A stretch of 13,619 bases of DNA, from assembly GCA_016932895.1 (NCBI GenBank), contig JAFGCA010000124.1:1-13619 (forward strand). Reading direction: 5' to 3'. The position numbers and the translations under genes are program-made. Under the pieces are notes generated by a model. The model was given only the letters and a program-made list of their open reading frames with translations. It ran no database searches and was not told the DNA's origin. Numbering within the stretch: position 1 is the first letter of the stretch; each line of letters opens with the position of its first letter. This DNA is from Sedimentisphaerales bacterium (GTDB lineage Bacteria; Planctomycetota; Phycisphaerae; Sedimentisphaerales; SG8-4). Positions 1-8,671 of the stretch are shown one piece after another.

Positions 1-947
1 GTGATGCCCGTGTAGACCGAGGCCTCGCGGGCGGCCACCGGCATGTTGGATGTATTGGCGATCAGCACCGACCGCATCATCAGCGGCTCGCCGCTGCGCG
101 GGTCTTTGAGCTCGGGGAACTCGGTCAGCACGTCGGTCATCTCGTTGCCGCGCTCGCCGCAACCCACATAGACGACCACGTCGGCATCGACCCACTTGGC
201 GAGCTGGTGCTGCACGACGGTCTTGCCCGTTCCGAACGGCCCGGGAACGCAGGCGGTTCCGCCCTTGCTGATCGGGAAGAACGTGTCGATGACGCGCTGG
301 CCGCTGACCAAAATGTTCTCCGGCGCCAAGCGCTGCGCGATCGGCCGGGCGTTACGCACGGGCCACCGCTGCATCATCTTCAGCTCGTGCTCCGTGCCGT
401 CCTCGGCCGCGCAAATGGCCACGGTCTCCTCCACGGTATACTCCCCCTCGGCGATGCTCTTGAGCGTGCCGCTGACGCCGGGCGGGACCATGATCTTGTG
501 CACCATCAGGGTCGTTTCCTCGACCTCGCCGATGATGTCGCCCGGGCCCACCTTCGTGCCCTCGGAGATCGTGGGCTTGAAGTGCCACTTCTTCTCGCGA
601 TTCAAACCGGGCATGTCGCTGCCCCGGCTCATGAACTCCCCTTCGAAGTCCACCAGCGCGTCCAGCGGCCTCTGGATGCCGTCGTAGATACTCTCGATCA
701 GTCCGGGTCCCAGCTCCACGCTCAGCGGCGCCTCGGTATCGACCACGGGCTCGCCCGGACCGATCCCGGTCGTTTCCTCGTACACCTGGATCGAGGCCCT
801 GTCGCCGCGCAGCTCGACGATCTCGCCGATGAGATTGAGCTTGCCCACGCGGACCACATCGTACATCCGCGCCCCGGTCATTCCCTCGGCCACGACCACG
901 GGACCGGCGACTTTGACAACACGACCTTCTCGTTTTTCACTCATCAT
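1..947 (-). CDS. atpA: V/A-type ATPase catalytic subunit A (partial, C-terminus beyond left edge)
   Basis: Catalytic nucleotide-binding subunit of the soluble V1/A1 head, which hydrolyses or makes ATP. The first 315 codons are present of a family usually near 580-600 residues. The N-terminal beta-barrel starts [15 protein letters not shown], and the A-subunit-specific bulge domain lies around residues 110-190. The P-loop GPFGTGKT is at residues 236-243, followed by the catalytic GER motif at 264-266 (E265). The P-loop has Thr where many relatives have Ala or Ser. Two in-frame ATGs lie side by side (947 and 944). An AAAGG ribosome site at 957-953 serves either, and spacing slightly favours 944. 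The gene starts 10 nt after the subunit F stop, so the two are almost certainly co-translated. The frame is open to position 1. Confidence 0.97.
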   Translation of the reverse strand, partial: MMSEKREGRVVKVAGPVVVAEGMTGARMYDVVRVGKLNLIGEIVELRGDRASIQVYEETTGIGPGEPVVDTEAPLSVELGPGLIESIYDGIQRPLDALVDFEGEFMSRGSDMPGLNREKKWHFKPTISEGTKVGPGDIIGEVEETTLMVHKIMVPPGVSGTLKSIAEGEYTVEETVAICAAEDGTEHELKMMQRWPVRNARPIAQRLAPENILVSGQRVIDTFFPISKGGTACVPGPFGTGKTVVQHQLAKWVDADVVVYVGCGERGNEMTDVLTEFPELKDPRSGEPLMMRSVLIANTSNMPVAAREASVYTGI

Positions 948-957
948 CAAAACCTTT

Positions 958-1281
958 TCAACTGTTCTGGAGGACGTTGATGCCGGTAGCGAGTTTGAGA
1001 ATCTTGCCCAGCGCCTCGGTGGCAAAGCCTTCGGATTCGGTGGTGAACGGGACCACGACCACGCAGGGCGTCGGCCGGCTCTCGGCGTCGGCGAATGCCT
1101 CGTCGGCATCCCGGGCGACGTTCTCGGCCACCACGACCAGCGCGTACTCGGCCTCCAGAATCTTCCCGGCGGCCTCAAGAACGCTGTCCCGCTGCTGCTC
1201 GACGGGGTACGTATCGACCCCGAGAGCCGAGAACGGCATCACGAAATCCGCGCCCCCTAAAACTGCGACTTTACCTTCCAT
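958..1281 (-). CDS. atpF: V/A-type ATPase subunit F
   Basis: Small central-stalk subunit (107 residues, normal for the family) that sits with D in the rotor shaft and modulates ATP hydrolysis. The product has the usual Rossmann-like fold pattern. It opens with a beta-strand ([19 protein letters not shown]), has a central strand [10 protein letters not shown] at about residues 47-56, and a second strand PCVVVVPF near 72-79. It then ends in a C-terminal helix ([16 protein letters not shown]). The start ATG at 1281 is preceded by GAGGTG about 10 nt upstream. It lies between subunit C, across an unusually long 158-nt spacer, and subunit A, across 10 nt. Assignment rests on size, pattern and operon position. 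Confidence 0.93.
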   Translation of the reverse strand: MEGKVAVLGGADFVMPFSALGVDTYPVEQQRDSVLEAAGKILEAEYALVVVAENVARDADEAFADAESRPTPCVVVVPFTTESEGFATEALGKILKLATGINVLQNS

Positions 1282-1439
1282 TTCTTACGCACCTCGTGAA
1301 GCGTGAAGTGTGAAGCGTAGTCTCCACAAACACGCTCAATCGAGTTCATTCATCAATTCTGCCAGACGTCCAAATCTCTGAAATTTATGATCTTGGCGTT
1401 CACATTTTGCCTCTTCCGATGCGCCACACGCGTCACGCT
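1282..1439. repeat. 158-nt spacer between subunit C and F genes with heptamer and inverted repeats
   Basis: The only long gap inside the ATPase operon. Next to the F start are three tandem copies of GTGAAGY on the plus strand (1296-1302, 1303-1309, 1310-1316). A 12-bp arm, CGTGAAGCGTGA (1295-1306), is perfectly inverted at 1433-1444 (TCACGCTTCACG), and this second arm overlaps the subunit C stop codon (1440-1442). The interval between them is visibly more AT-rich than the flanking genes and shows no ORF with coding features. In mRNA the arms could pair to bring the C stop close to the F ribosome site. Function is inferred only. Confidence 0.6.
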
Positions 1440-2480
1440 TCACGCGACTCGGTCGAGGATTAGCTTGGTATCCAAGAGGTTTCTCTTGGCCGTGAGGACG
1501 AGGCGCACCGTGCGAATCTCCAACTCTTTCAGGAGCAGGTACGCGATGAGGGGCTGGGTGCCGGCGGTGATAGTCACCGTGGATTTCAGAAAACCCGTCA
1601 CGTACTCCTCACACTGCTGCTCGATCTTGAGGAACGACTCGTTCGAGACGACGTAGCCGGCCCCGACGTCGATGAGACGGTGATACGGCGTCGTGAAGAA
1701 CAACTGCCCCAGCGACTCGTAGCCCATGTCCAGGCCGTGGCGGAAACGCTCCAGCTCGACAAAACCGCCGTCGAGCAAGACGTTCCGCTGCTCGGCCTCG
1801 GTGAACTTGAGCCGGAGCATGGTGCGAATATTCGTCAGATCAATCTGTATCTTGTAGAGGTTCAGCAAGAACACACTGCCAACCTTGCGCGCGGCCCGAA
1901 GCTGCCAGGCCCACTGCACGCGGTCGATGGCGTGATCTATTTGGGGAACTTCCTTGTTCTGATAATAGGCCAGCACCGCCTGCTCCGCGGCTTCGCGCAG
2001 AAACGGGGGGAACAGGTCGTAGCTTTCCTCTTCGAAGACCTGCTCGAAGAGTTCCGGCGCGACGTTTCCCTCGTCGCTGTAGTCGGCGCCGACGGGTCTG
2101 TCGGTCAGCGTGCGTCGCAGAGCCAGCCGCAGGTTGGCGAAGTCGGTACGGCTCTTGAACAGCTCGACCAGACCCCTGTCACCGTCGAGAATCCACTCCT
2201 GGAACTGCTGGCGCACCGCCGTGCGGCGCTGGCGCAACATGGCTTCCATCTCGGCGTCGCCGGCAGCCGCCGGCAGTGTGTACTCGGTGGCACTGAGCGA
2301 GCCGGAAGCCGACGCAAAATCCGAGGCGTTGGCCATGTCCATGATCGTGGCCCGGGTGAGCATCTGCATCTCCAGGGCCCGGACCTGGGCGGTCTCGAAG
2401 GCGTAGCGCCAGTCGTCGCCGCCTATGGACGGATAGGTGTAGAAGCCTAAGATCGTCTTTTCAGATTGGGTTTCGGGCAT
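1440..2480 (-). CDS. atpC: V/A-type ATPase subunit C (d-like, central stalk cap)
   Basis: Product of 346 residues, in the normal range for the bacterial/archaeal subunit C (homologue of eukaryotic subunit d). This protein sits as a funnel on the K ring and links it to the D/F shaft. It is largely alpha-helical with no membrane segment or signal peptide. Family-like features are the opening YTYPSIGGDDWRYAFETA with RALEMQML, and the C-terminal stretch EYVTGFLKSTVTI followed by LIAYLLLKELEIRTVRLVL. That last stretch is the characteristic helix region ending in the conserved K-E-x-E-x-R pattern. It begins at the ATG at 2480, only 8 nt after the subunit E stop, with no clear ribosome site, so translational coupling to E is likely. 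Confidence 0.93.
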   Translation of the reverse strand: MPETQSEKTILGFYTYPSIGGDDWRYAFETAQVRALEMQMLTRATIMDMANASDFASASGSLSATEYTLPAAAGDAEMEAMLRQRRTAVRQQFQEWILDGDRGLVELFKSRTDFANLRLALRRTLTDRPVGADYSDEGNVAPELFEQVFEEESYDLFPPFLREAAEQAVLAYYQNKEVPQIDHAIDRVQWAWQLRAARKVGSVFLLNLYKIQIDLTNIRTMLRLKFTEAEQRNVLLDGGFVELERFRHGLDMGYESLGQLFFTTPYHRLIDVGAGYVVSNESFLKIEQQCEEYVTGFLKSTVTITAGTQPLIAYLLLKELEIRTVRLVLTAKRNLLDTKLILDRVA

Positions 2481-2488
2481 GGTCGCTG

Positions 2489-3103
2489 CTACGGCTGGCC
2501 GCCGTCAGCCTCCTGTGAGAAAAGGTCTTTGGCCAGGTCCATCACCAGATCGTTGCGCGCCTGCGCGACGAGTACGTCAATGGAGACGTTGGTTCGAATC
2601 CTGCCGCGGCGCAGAACGAAGCCGCCGCGAAGACCGTGCCGGTCCTCGGCCAGGGTCAAGCTGCCCTTGCCCTGCCCCTGAAGCCTGCTGTTGACCTCGG
2701 CGACCAGCTTGTCGTCGACGCGGGTCTCATCCGTACCGGCGACCACCTCTTCGTCGCCCGTCTCCACGGCTGCGACCATCAGCTTCGCCATCAGTTCCCG
2801 ATAGTCCGCGTCGGGCAACTCGTTGACCTTCGAGCCGACCTGGGCGAAGACCTCATCGAGAATCCCGGCCTTCTCGGCCAGGTATTCCCGGGCCGCCTGC
2901 ATGCGGGCGCCGGCCAACAAATGAGATTTCTCATCCTCGGCCGCCTGTTTCGCCATCGCCTGCGTTTCTCGTTCAAACTCGGCGAGTTGCTCATCGAGCT
3001 TGGCCTCTTCGGCGGCTTGCGCCTCGGCGGCCTGCTTCTTGATCTTCTTGGCCTCGGCCTTGGCGTCGGCCATGATCTTGTCTATGACCTGCTGAGCTTC
3101 CAT
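2489..3103 (-). CDS. atpE: V/A-type ATPase subunit E (peripheral stalk)
   Basis: Peripheral-stalk subunit that pairs with the G/H-type coiled-coil protein to hold the catalytic head against subunit I. The product has 204 residues, as usual. The N-terminal half (about residues 5-100) is a long charged coiled coil rich in Ala, Lys, Glu and Gln. The C-terminal half is the globular head-binding domain, with GGFVLRRGRIRTNVSIDVL near the end, as in the family. The frame extends upstream to 3187, overlapping the subunit K gene. The ATG at 3103 is preferred because AGGGGA lies about 10 nt upstream and it begins just before the coiled coil. An ATG at 3142 lacks a ribosome site. It follows K by 52 nt and precedes C by 8 nt. 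Confidence 0.92.
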   Translation of the reverse strand: MEAQQVIDKIMADAKAEAKKIKKQAAEAQAAEEAKLDEQLAEFERETQAMAKQAAEDEKSHLLAGARMQAAREYLAEKAGILDEVFAQVGSKVNELPDADYRELMAKLMVAAVETGDEEVVAGTDETRVDDKLVAEVNSRLQGQGKGSLTLAEDRHGLRGGFVLRRGRIRTNVSIDVLVAQARNDLVMDLAKDLFSQEADGGQP

Positions 3104-3155
3104 GGTTTGCGTTCCCCTGGAGTCGTAGTCCTGCTCTTTCATCGGTTCGGCGCGA

Positions 3156-3668
<513 letters not shown>

Positions 3669-3693
3669 TCACTTTCTCAAACTCAATAAAACC

Positions 3694-5658
3694 TTAGACG
3701 TCCTTTTTGATGTAGATGTGTTCGTATTTCTTGCTCAGGGGCTCGAACTGCCTGCCGCCCCCGGTCAGGAACTTCGGGAAGAACTCGACGTACTGCAACC
3801 GCAACGTATGCACGAACGCCCCCAGGGCGTTGATGGCCAGGTTGAACATGTGCCCGCCGACGAAGACGATGATCATAGCGACGATGCCGATGCCGTACGG
3901 GATGCCCCCGACGATCTGCACGATGACATTGATGGCCATCGCCAGACCGGCGGTCACCATGCCCAGCGCCATCAGACGCAGATAGCTGAGCACGTCGCCC
4001 ATATAGAAGATCGTGCTGAAGAGGTTGTAGAGCCCCATACCGATGCGACCGCCCCACCCGCCTTCGCGATGACTCAAGAACAGGATCATCACGGCCGGGA
4101 CCAGGGCGATGTACCCGCACACACGACCCAGGCCACCGGGAACGGCGCCGAACAGGCCGGCCAGGAACAGCACGATCGAGTTGAGCATCACCAGCCAGAC
4201 GAGATAATCGAAGATCGCCGAAGCGTAGTCGCGGCGCCGGAAATTGTGCACGCACCCGACCGCCAGGCCGACCATGATCTGGAAGTAGCCCAGCGCGATC
4301 GACAGGTAGAAAAAGGTCATCGGTTTCTTCATGGGATCGAACCAGAGAGCGACGTTCTTGCCCTCCATGCCCGGGATGAACTTCTGGATGCCGTCTCCGA
4401 ACCAGCCGCCGGTCAGAGCGCCGGCGACCACCGTCGCGCCCGCACAGACGCCCAGCATCCACAGCAGCTTCTTGTCGCCCTGCATCCGCTTGATCAGAAA
4501 GGCCATCATCGCGATGATGACCAGCCCGTATCCGGCATCGGTCAGGCAGAGCCCGAAGAAGACCGCAAAGAACGGGGCCAGCACCGTCGTCGGATCGACC
4601 TCGAAATGCTGCGGCATCCCGTACAACCGGGTAATGACCTCGAACGGGCGTATCTTGCCGGCGTTCTCGATCTCGACGGGGATCTCTTCGTCCTCGCCCG
4701 GCTTGATTCGGCTCAGACTCGCGGCATCGAACTGCCCGACAATCTGCCCCAGACGCTCGTAATCGTGCTTTTTCACCCAGCCCTCAAGCAGCAACGTATG
4801 TTGCGTCGCCGGGGCGTTATCCTCCGCCTGCTCTCGATGCAGGAGGTTTTCGTAATGGTCGAGCAGGATCTGGACGTTCAACAGATGGCGGGATAAGGCA
4901 TCCGCCGATTTGCCCTGCTCCTGGAGCTCTTTGCGGGCCTCCGCCAAGCTGTCCCGGTGGTCGCGAATCAGCTCGGCGACCGTGCCGGTCATCGACTCGA
5001 AGTTGACCGCCTCGAATTCAAGCGAGCGCAGCAGCTTCTGAACCTGCTCGGCGCCGTCCAGCACGGCAACCACGATGCAGGCCTCGCGCGTCCCGGCGGC
5101 GCCCACTTTCTGCATGGCCGCGCCCTGCTCGGCAAGCTGCTGCTGGAGCGACTCGACGTGCTGCATGGGAACCAGGCCCGCCCACGAAACGCTCGTCCGC
5201 AGCCGACCGATCTCTTCGACCGGCGTCTGGAGCGAGGACCAGGGTTCGAGCGTCTCGAGAACGCCCTGCAGAGCCTCGATCCGCCCGTTTGTCTTGTCCA
5301 TGGCCGCCTGAAGCTGCTCGACTTTATCGACCACGCGCAGGACCTCAACGTCGGTCACGACCTCGTTGTACGCCCCCTGCTCGACGACCTTGCGCGGCGC
5401 CAGCATGCTGGCCAAACCTTTTGCCGGCTCGGCGTGCTCTTTCAAGAAGGCCACGCTCCGGGTCAAACGGCCGATGAGCTCTTCGATGTCTTTCGGGCGC
5501 TCGCGGACGGTCACCAACTCGGGAGCGTCCTTGCTGACCATCGCCTCTTCGGCGTTGAGGACCTGGCAGATCCCCTCCTCCTGCAACGCCTCCAACAGGT
5601 CCGAGACCTGCGACCGATGGCAGACAATCATGACTTTGGTCATTGCGGCAATCGCCAT
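3694..5658 (-). CDS. atpI: V/A-type ATPase subunit I (membrane stator, a-subunit homologue)
   Basis: Stator subunit of the membrane sector that forms the two ion half-channels beside the K ring. The product has 654 residues, typical of bacterial subunit I. Residues 1-345 are the soluble arm, with two coiled-coil stretches (about 105-135 and 225-275). From about residue 355 it is a multi-helix membrane domain beginning PFFAVFFGLCLTDAGYG. The essential channel arginine is R561 in the SYLRLMALG motif, equivalent to yeast Vph1 R735. A second conserved arginine is R620 in HTLRLQYVEFFPKF. The ATG at 5658 has GAGAGG 7 nt upstream, inside the end of the preceding gene. An alternative in-frame ATG is at 5643. 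The gap to the upstream stalk gene is only 2 nt. Confidence 0.97.
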   Translation of the reverse strand: MAIAAMTKVMIVCHRSQVSDLLEALQEEGICQVLNAEEAMVSKDAPELVTVRERPKDIEELIGRLTRSVAFLKEHAEPAKGLASMLAPRKVVEQGAYNEVVTDVEVLRVVDKVEQLQAAMDKTNGRIEALQGVLETLEPWSSLQTPVEEIGRLRTSVSWAGLVPMQHVESLQQQLAEQGAAMQKVGAAGTREACIVVAVLDGAEQVQKLLRSLEFEAVNFESMTGTVAELIRDHRDSLAEARKELQEQGKSADALSRHLLNVQILLDHYENLLHREQAEDNAPATQHTLLLEGWVKKHDYERLGQIVGQFDAASLSRIKPGEDEEIPVEIENAGKIRPFEVITRLYGMPQHFEVDPTTVLAPFFAVFFGLCLTDAGYGLVIIAMMAFLIKRMQGDKKLLWMLGVCAGATVVAGALTGGWFGDGIQKFIPGMEGKNVALWFDPMKKPMTFFYLSIALGYFQIMVGLAVGCVHNFRRRDYASAIFDYLVWLVMLNSIVLFLAGLFGAVPGGLGRVCGYIALVPAVMILFLSHREGGWGGRIGMGLYNLFSTIFYMGDVLSYLRLMALGMVTAGLAMAINVIVQIVGGIPYGIGIVAMIIVFVGGHMFNLAINALGAFVHTLRLQYVEFFPKFLTGGGRQFEPLSKKYEHIYIKKDV

Positions 5659-5660
5659 GG

Positions 5661-5966
5661 TCAGCCTCTCAGATAATCCATGACCTTCGTGACCGCGGCG
5701 GGGATTTTGCTCTGCGCGCTGTCGCGCAGTTGCTGCCGCTGCTGCCCAGACTCGGCCTGGAGCGTCGCAACCTCCTTCTCCGCCTCGGTCCGGGCCTGCG
5801 CGACGGCCGTCTCCACAGCCTTTTTGCGCTGCGACTGGGCTTCTTCCTGGCGCTGGCGACGCTGTTGCCGGGCTTGGTCGGCCTGCCCGGCCGCTTCCGT
5901 CCGCGCCTGCTCGATCAGCCCTTGTGCTTCCGTTTCGGCCTGCTTGATTTTCTTTATCAGTTCCAT
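5661..5966 (-). CDS. V/A-type ATPase peripheral-stalk subunit (G/H-like coiled coil)
   Basis: First gene of the ATPase operon. The product has 101 residues and is almost entirely one long amphipathic helix rich in Glu, Gln, Ala, Arg and Lys (MELIKKIKQAETEAQGLIEQ at the start). There is no membrane segment. Size, composition and the position directly before subunit I match AhaH/NtpG-type subunits, which form a right-handed coiled coil with subunit E. Such helices diverge fast, so family naming rests mainly on context. The frame extends to a TTG at 6002. The ATG at 5966 is preferred because it starts the helical pattern and AAGGGG lies about 12 nt upstream. It ends 2 nt before subunit I. Confidence 0.85.
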   Translation of the reverse strand: MELIKKIKQAETEAQGLIEQARTEAAGQADQARQQRRQRQEEAQSQRKKAVETAVAQARTEAEKEVATLQAESGQQRQQLRDSAQSKIPAAVTKVMDYLRG

Positions 5967-6013
5967 TTTGCTCTTAGGCCCCTTAAGCAACACCCGTGTC
6001 AAAAGTCGCGCAG

Positions 6014-6040
6014 TCTATAAGATCGCACCCTCGATGGCAA
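6014..6040 (-). promoter_or_regulatory. Weak candidate promoter before the ATPase operon
   Basis: In the 106-nt gap between mdh and the first ATPase gene, the minus strand reads TTGCCA (6040-6035), a short 15-nt spacer, then TATAGA (6019-6014). The -35 matches 5 of 6 consensus bases, but the spacer is too short and the -10 matches only 4 of 6. No Rho-independent terminator is visible in this gap, so read-through from the mdh promoter is an equally good explanation of operon expression. Confidence 0.3.
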
Positions 6041-6072
6041 GAAAAAATCAAAAGCATCTTTGAATTCGAAAC

Positions 6073-7005
6073 TCACAGCACCGAGTCCACTTTCGCCACG
6101 AGCTGCTTGACGTGCTCGAGCGATTCGGCGAGCTGGGCCTTCTCCGAGTCGTTGAGATCGAGTTCGAGGACGCGTTCCACCCCGCCGGCGCCCAGGACGG
6201 CGGGAACACCCACGAAATGGCCGCCCGCACCATATTGCCTCTCGCAGTAGGCACAGCAGCAGAACACGTTTTTCGTATCTCTGAGAATGGCCTCGGCCAT
6301 CTTCACGGCCCCGGCGGCCGGTGCGTAATAGGCGCTGTAGCCCAACAGATTCACGATTTCGATGCCGCCTTTGCGTGTCCGCTCGATCAGTTCGGCCAGC
6401 TTGGGCTCATCGAGAAGCTGGGTAACGGGCACGCCGCTGACGGAGGTAAACCTGGGCAAGGGCACCATGTCGTCACCGTGCCCGCCCATCAGGACGCACT
6501 GGACGTCCTCGACGGACACGCCCAGTTCGGCGGCGAGAAAACAGCGGAACCGCGCCGAATCCAGGGCCCCGGCCATCCCCATCACCCGCGGCGCGGGGAA
6601 CCCGCTGACCTTGGCGGCCACGTGCACCATCGCGTCGAGCGGATTGCAGACCACGATCACAAACGCCTCGGGCGAGTGTTCGGCGATCTTGCCGCTGACG
6701 TCCCGGACGATGCCGGCGTTGGTCGCCAGCAGGTCGTCCCGGCTCATCCCCGGCTTGCGCGGCACGCCGCTCGTGACGATCACCACGTCGCTGCCGGCCG
6801 TCGCCGACCAGTCCGTCGTGCCGATAATATCCTGCTGCCAGCCATAGATCGGGCTGGCCTCGGCCATGTCCAGCGCCTTGCCTTCGGGCAGCCCGCCGAT
6901 AATATCCAGCAGAACAACTGCACCGAGACGTCTCGTGGCGGCGATATGGGCCGTCGTCGCACCCACGTTGCCGGCGCCGACGACGGTGATTTTACCTTGT
7001 GCCAT
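6073..7005 (-). CDS. mdh: Malate dehydrogenase (NAD-dependent, LDH-like type)
   Basis: Interconverts malate and oxaloacetate with NAD(H) in the cytoplasm. The product has 310 residues, normal for the LDH-like MDH class. Visible motifs are the dinucleotide loop GAGNVG (residues 10-15) and D34 at the end of the second strand, favouring NAD. The substrate-binding arginines are R83 and R89 (GVPRKPGMSR), the cofactor/substrate Asn is N121 (CNPLDAM), and D149/R152 lie in LDSARFR. The catalytic histidine is H176 (GGHGDD). Arg at the 83 position, rather than the Gln of lactate dehydrogenases, supports malate. Residues 249-254 read CCCAYC, an unusual cysteine cluster. The frame extends to 7155, but the ATG at 7005 matches the family N-terminus. 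It is preceded by a purine-rich GAAGAGA. Confidence 0.96.
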   Translation of the reverse strand: MAQGKITVVGAGNVGATTAHIAATRRLGAVVLLDIIGGLPEGKALDMAEASPIYGWQQDIIGTTDWSATAGSDVVIVTSGVPRKPGMSRDDLLATNAGIVRDVSGKIAEHSPEAFVIVVCNPLDAMVHVAAKVSGFPAPRVMGMAGALDSARFRCFLAAELGVSVEDVQCVLMGGHGDDMVPLPRFTSVSGVPVTQLLDEPKLAELIERTRKGGIEIVNLLGYSAYYAPAAGAVKMAEAILRDTKNVFCCCAYCERQYGAGGHFVGVPAVLGAGGVERVLELDLNDSEKAQLAESLEHVKQLVAKVDSVL

Positions 7006-7105
7006 GGCAATCTCTTCTATCTGTCCTTGAGGTATTGGTCTTGGCCCGGACTCGTAACGCCCGCGACCGGCTGGGGAGACAACACCGCGTAGCAGAAAAG
7101 GCGGT

Positions 7106-7134
7106 ATGATACAGCGCCGACCGAAGGCTGTCAA
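7106..7134 (-). promoter_or_regulatory. Sigma70-type promoter for mdh
   Basis: The minus strand carries a perfect -35 TTGACA (7134-7129), a 17-nt spacer and -10 TATCAT (7111-7106, 5 of 6 consensus bases). Transcription would start near 7100, leaving a leader of about 94 nt before the mdh ATG at 7005. It lies in the 157-nt gap after the sulfatase stop, so mdh is expected to be independent of the sulfatase gene. It may also serve the downstream ATPase genes. Confidence 0.78.
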
Positions 7135-7162
7135 ACAATTGCCGGCACTTTGCAAGCCAATT

Positions 7163-8599
7163 TCACTCGCATTGCAGCCGCAACTGGTGGCAGCGGACGC
7201 GCAGCGCCTTGAGCGTGGACTCGTAGTTGCTCTGCCCCACGAGGTTGTGCTGCTCGTACGGATCGACCTTGAGGTCGAAGAGCTGCTCGTACGGCGGTTC
7301 CTGCTCGATGTAGCACAGATACTTGTACCGCTCCGACACGACGCCTTCGGTCTTGGGGATCAGGTTCTGCGCGGCATTGGGCGGACGATGCTCGAACAAA
7401 TGCTCGTACAGAAAATCGATGCGCCAGGGTCGCGTCTCGCCGCTGATGAGCGGTGACAGGTCCCGGCCCTGCATCCGGCGCGGAATCGCCACACCCGCCA
7501 GCGCCAGCATCGTGGGCGCCAGGTCGATGTTCAGGGCGATCTCTTCGCGGCTTTGGCCCCGCAGGCTGCGCGGCAGGCGCGGGTCGTAGACCACCAGCGG
7601 CACGCGAATCGACTCGTTGTACCCGTACCATTTGCCCGCGAAGCCGTGCTCGGACAGGAAGAAACCGTTGTCGCCCATCAGCACGATGACGGTGTTGTCG
7701 GCCAAGCCGAGACGCTCGAGCTCCTTTCGCACCGTGCCGATGACCACGTCGACGCCGGTGATGAGGCGGTAGTAGCCCTTGACGGATTCCTGGTACTCGT
7801 TCGGCGTGGCGAAGCGCATCTTCCAGCGAACGCGGGCGGTCGTCGCGTCGTCGCGCAGAAACGCCGGCAGCGTCTGGAAGTGGCTGCCCGAGGCCGTCGG
7901 CGGGACCGGGATCTGCACGTCCTGGTAGAGGTCCTTGTAGGCCGGGTCGTAGATGAACTGGCGCGGGTCGCCGTCCTGGACGTGCGGGGCCTTGAAGCTG
8001 ACCGACAGGCAGAACGGCTGATCCTGCGTGCAGCCCTGCAGGAATTCGACGCACTGCTCGCCCATGATCTGCGTCAGGTGCTTGTAGTTGCCGTCCTTGT
8101 CCTTGTGCTCGTATTTGGGCTGGCCCGCAATGCCCCGCCAGTAGTCGAAGGTCTCCTTGTGGAAGTCGCGGTCCGGGCCGACGCCGTACTTGCCGATCAT
8201 GCCCAGGCGATAACCTGCGCCCTTGAGCAGGGCCGGATACGTCTGCGCCCACGCCTCGTCGGAGAATGACGTCGCGAAATCGTGAATCCCGTGCCGCCGG
8301 GCGTATTGTCCGGAAAAGATGCTCGCCCGGCTGGTCGCGCAGATGCTCGTCGTGACGAACGCGTTGGTGAACTTCACCCCGTTAGCGGCCATGTCGTCCA
8401 TATGGGGCGTCTGGATGATCCGATTGCCCATGCACCCCATCGTGTCCCACCGCTGATCGTCGGTGAGCAGGAAGATGATGTTGGGCCGCTTCGCGGGCCG
8501 GCTTTGCGCCGCACTGATTCCGCGTCCCAGCGCCATCGCCCCCAAACCCACTGCCGCCGATCTCAAGAACGCCCGTCGCGAAGTACATCGACCTGTCAT
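7163..8599 (-). CDS. Tat-exported sulfatase (formylglycine-dependent, S1 type)
   Basis: Arylsulfatase/alkaline-phosphatase superfamily enzyme of 478 residues that removes sulfate esters, probably from a sulfated polysaccharide. The N-terminus has a twin-arginine signal (SRRAFLRS at residues 7-14, then a hydrophobic stretch to about 32), so a folded enzyme is exported. Metal-binding D47 and D48 are in TDDQR. The residue matured to formylglycine is C87 in ICATSRAS, where the third motif position is Thr instead of the commoner Pro or Ala. K137 (GKYG), H205 (APH), D310/N311 (GDNGFF) and K323 (AGKWYG) complete the active site. The C-terminal subdomain ends with YEQLFDLKVDPYEQHNL, a usual sulfatase ending. 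The ATG at 8599 is chosen over an upstream GTG at 8737 because AGGGAGG lies 7 nt before it and the Tat signal begins there. Exact substrate is unknown. Confidence 0.95.
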   Translation of the reverse strand: MTGRCTSRRAFLRSAAVGLGAMALGRGISAAQSRPAKRPNIIFLLTDDQRWDTMGCMGNRIIQTPHMDDMAANGVKFTNAFVTTSICATSRASIFSGQYARRHGIHDFATSFSDEAWAQTYPALLKGAGYRLGMIGKYGVGPDRDFHKETFDYWRGIAGQPKYEHKDKDGNYKHLTQIMGEQCVEFLQGCTQDQPFCLSVSFKAPHVQDGDPRQFIYDPAYKDLYQDVQIPVPPTASGSHFQTLPAFLRDDATTARVRWKMRFATPNEYQESVKGYYRLITGVDVVIGTVRKELERLGLADNTVIVLMGDNGFFLSEHGFAGKWYGYNESIRVPLVVYDPRLPRSLRGQSREEIALNIDLAPTMLALAGVAIPRRMQGRDLSPLISGETRPWRIDFLYEHLFEHRPPNAAQNLIPKTEGVVSERYKYLCYIEQEPPYEQLFDLKVDPYEQHNLVGQSNYESTLKALRVRCHQLRLQCE

Positions 8600-8606
8600 C
8601 TTACAA

Positions 8607-8613
8607 CCTCCCT
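8607..8613 (-). promoter_or_regulatory. Strong ribosome-binding site fixing the sulfatase start
   Basis: The minus strand reads AGGGAGG, 7 nt upstream of the ATG at 8599. It sets the start right before the twin-arginine signal and argues against the longer reading frame from 8737. Confidence 0.8.
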
Positions 8614-8661
8614 GAGCTTGTTGCTGCATCGCGCGTGTCATCGCCTGCGCAATACAAGCAA

Positions 8662-8671
8662 AACACGTGTT
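8662..8671. other. 10-bp perfect palindrome upstream of the sulfatase
   Basis: AACACGTGTT is a perfect 10-bp palindrome 63 nt before the sulfatase start, in an AT-richer patch of the 212-nt gap. It could be an operator, but no well-formed promoter is seen with it. The rest of this gap (8600-8811) shows no gene. Just after the preceding stop (about 8790-8811) is an imperfect GC-rich hairpin with no T-run, so it is not a convincing terminator. Confidence 0.3.

Noticed and set aside
207..980. Plus-strand open frame (257 codons) opposite subunit A
   Set aside because: Antisense to a clear ATPase A subunit with P-loop and GER motif.
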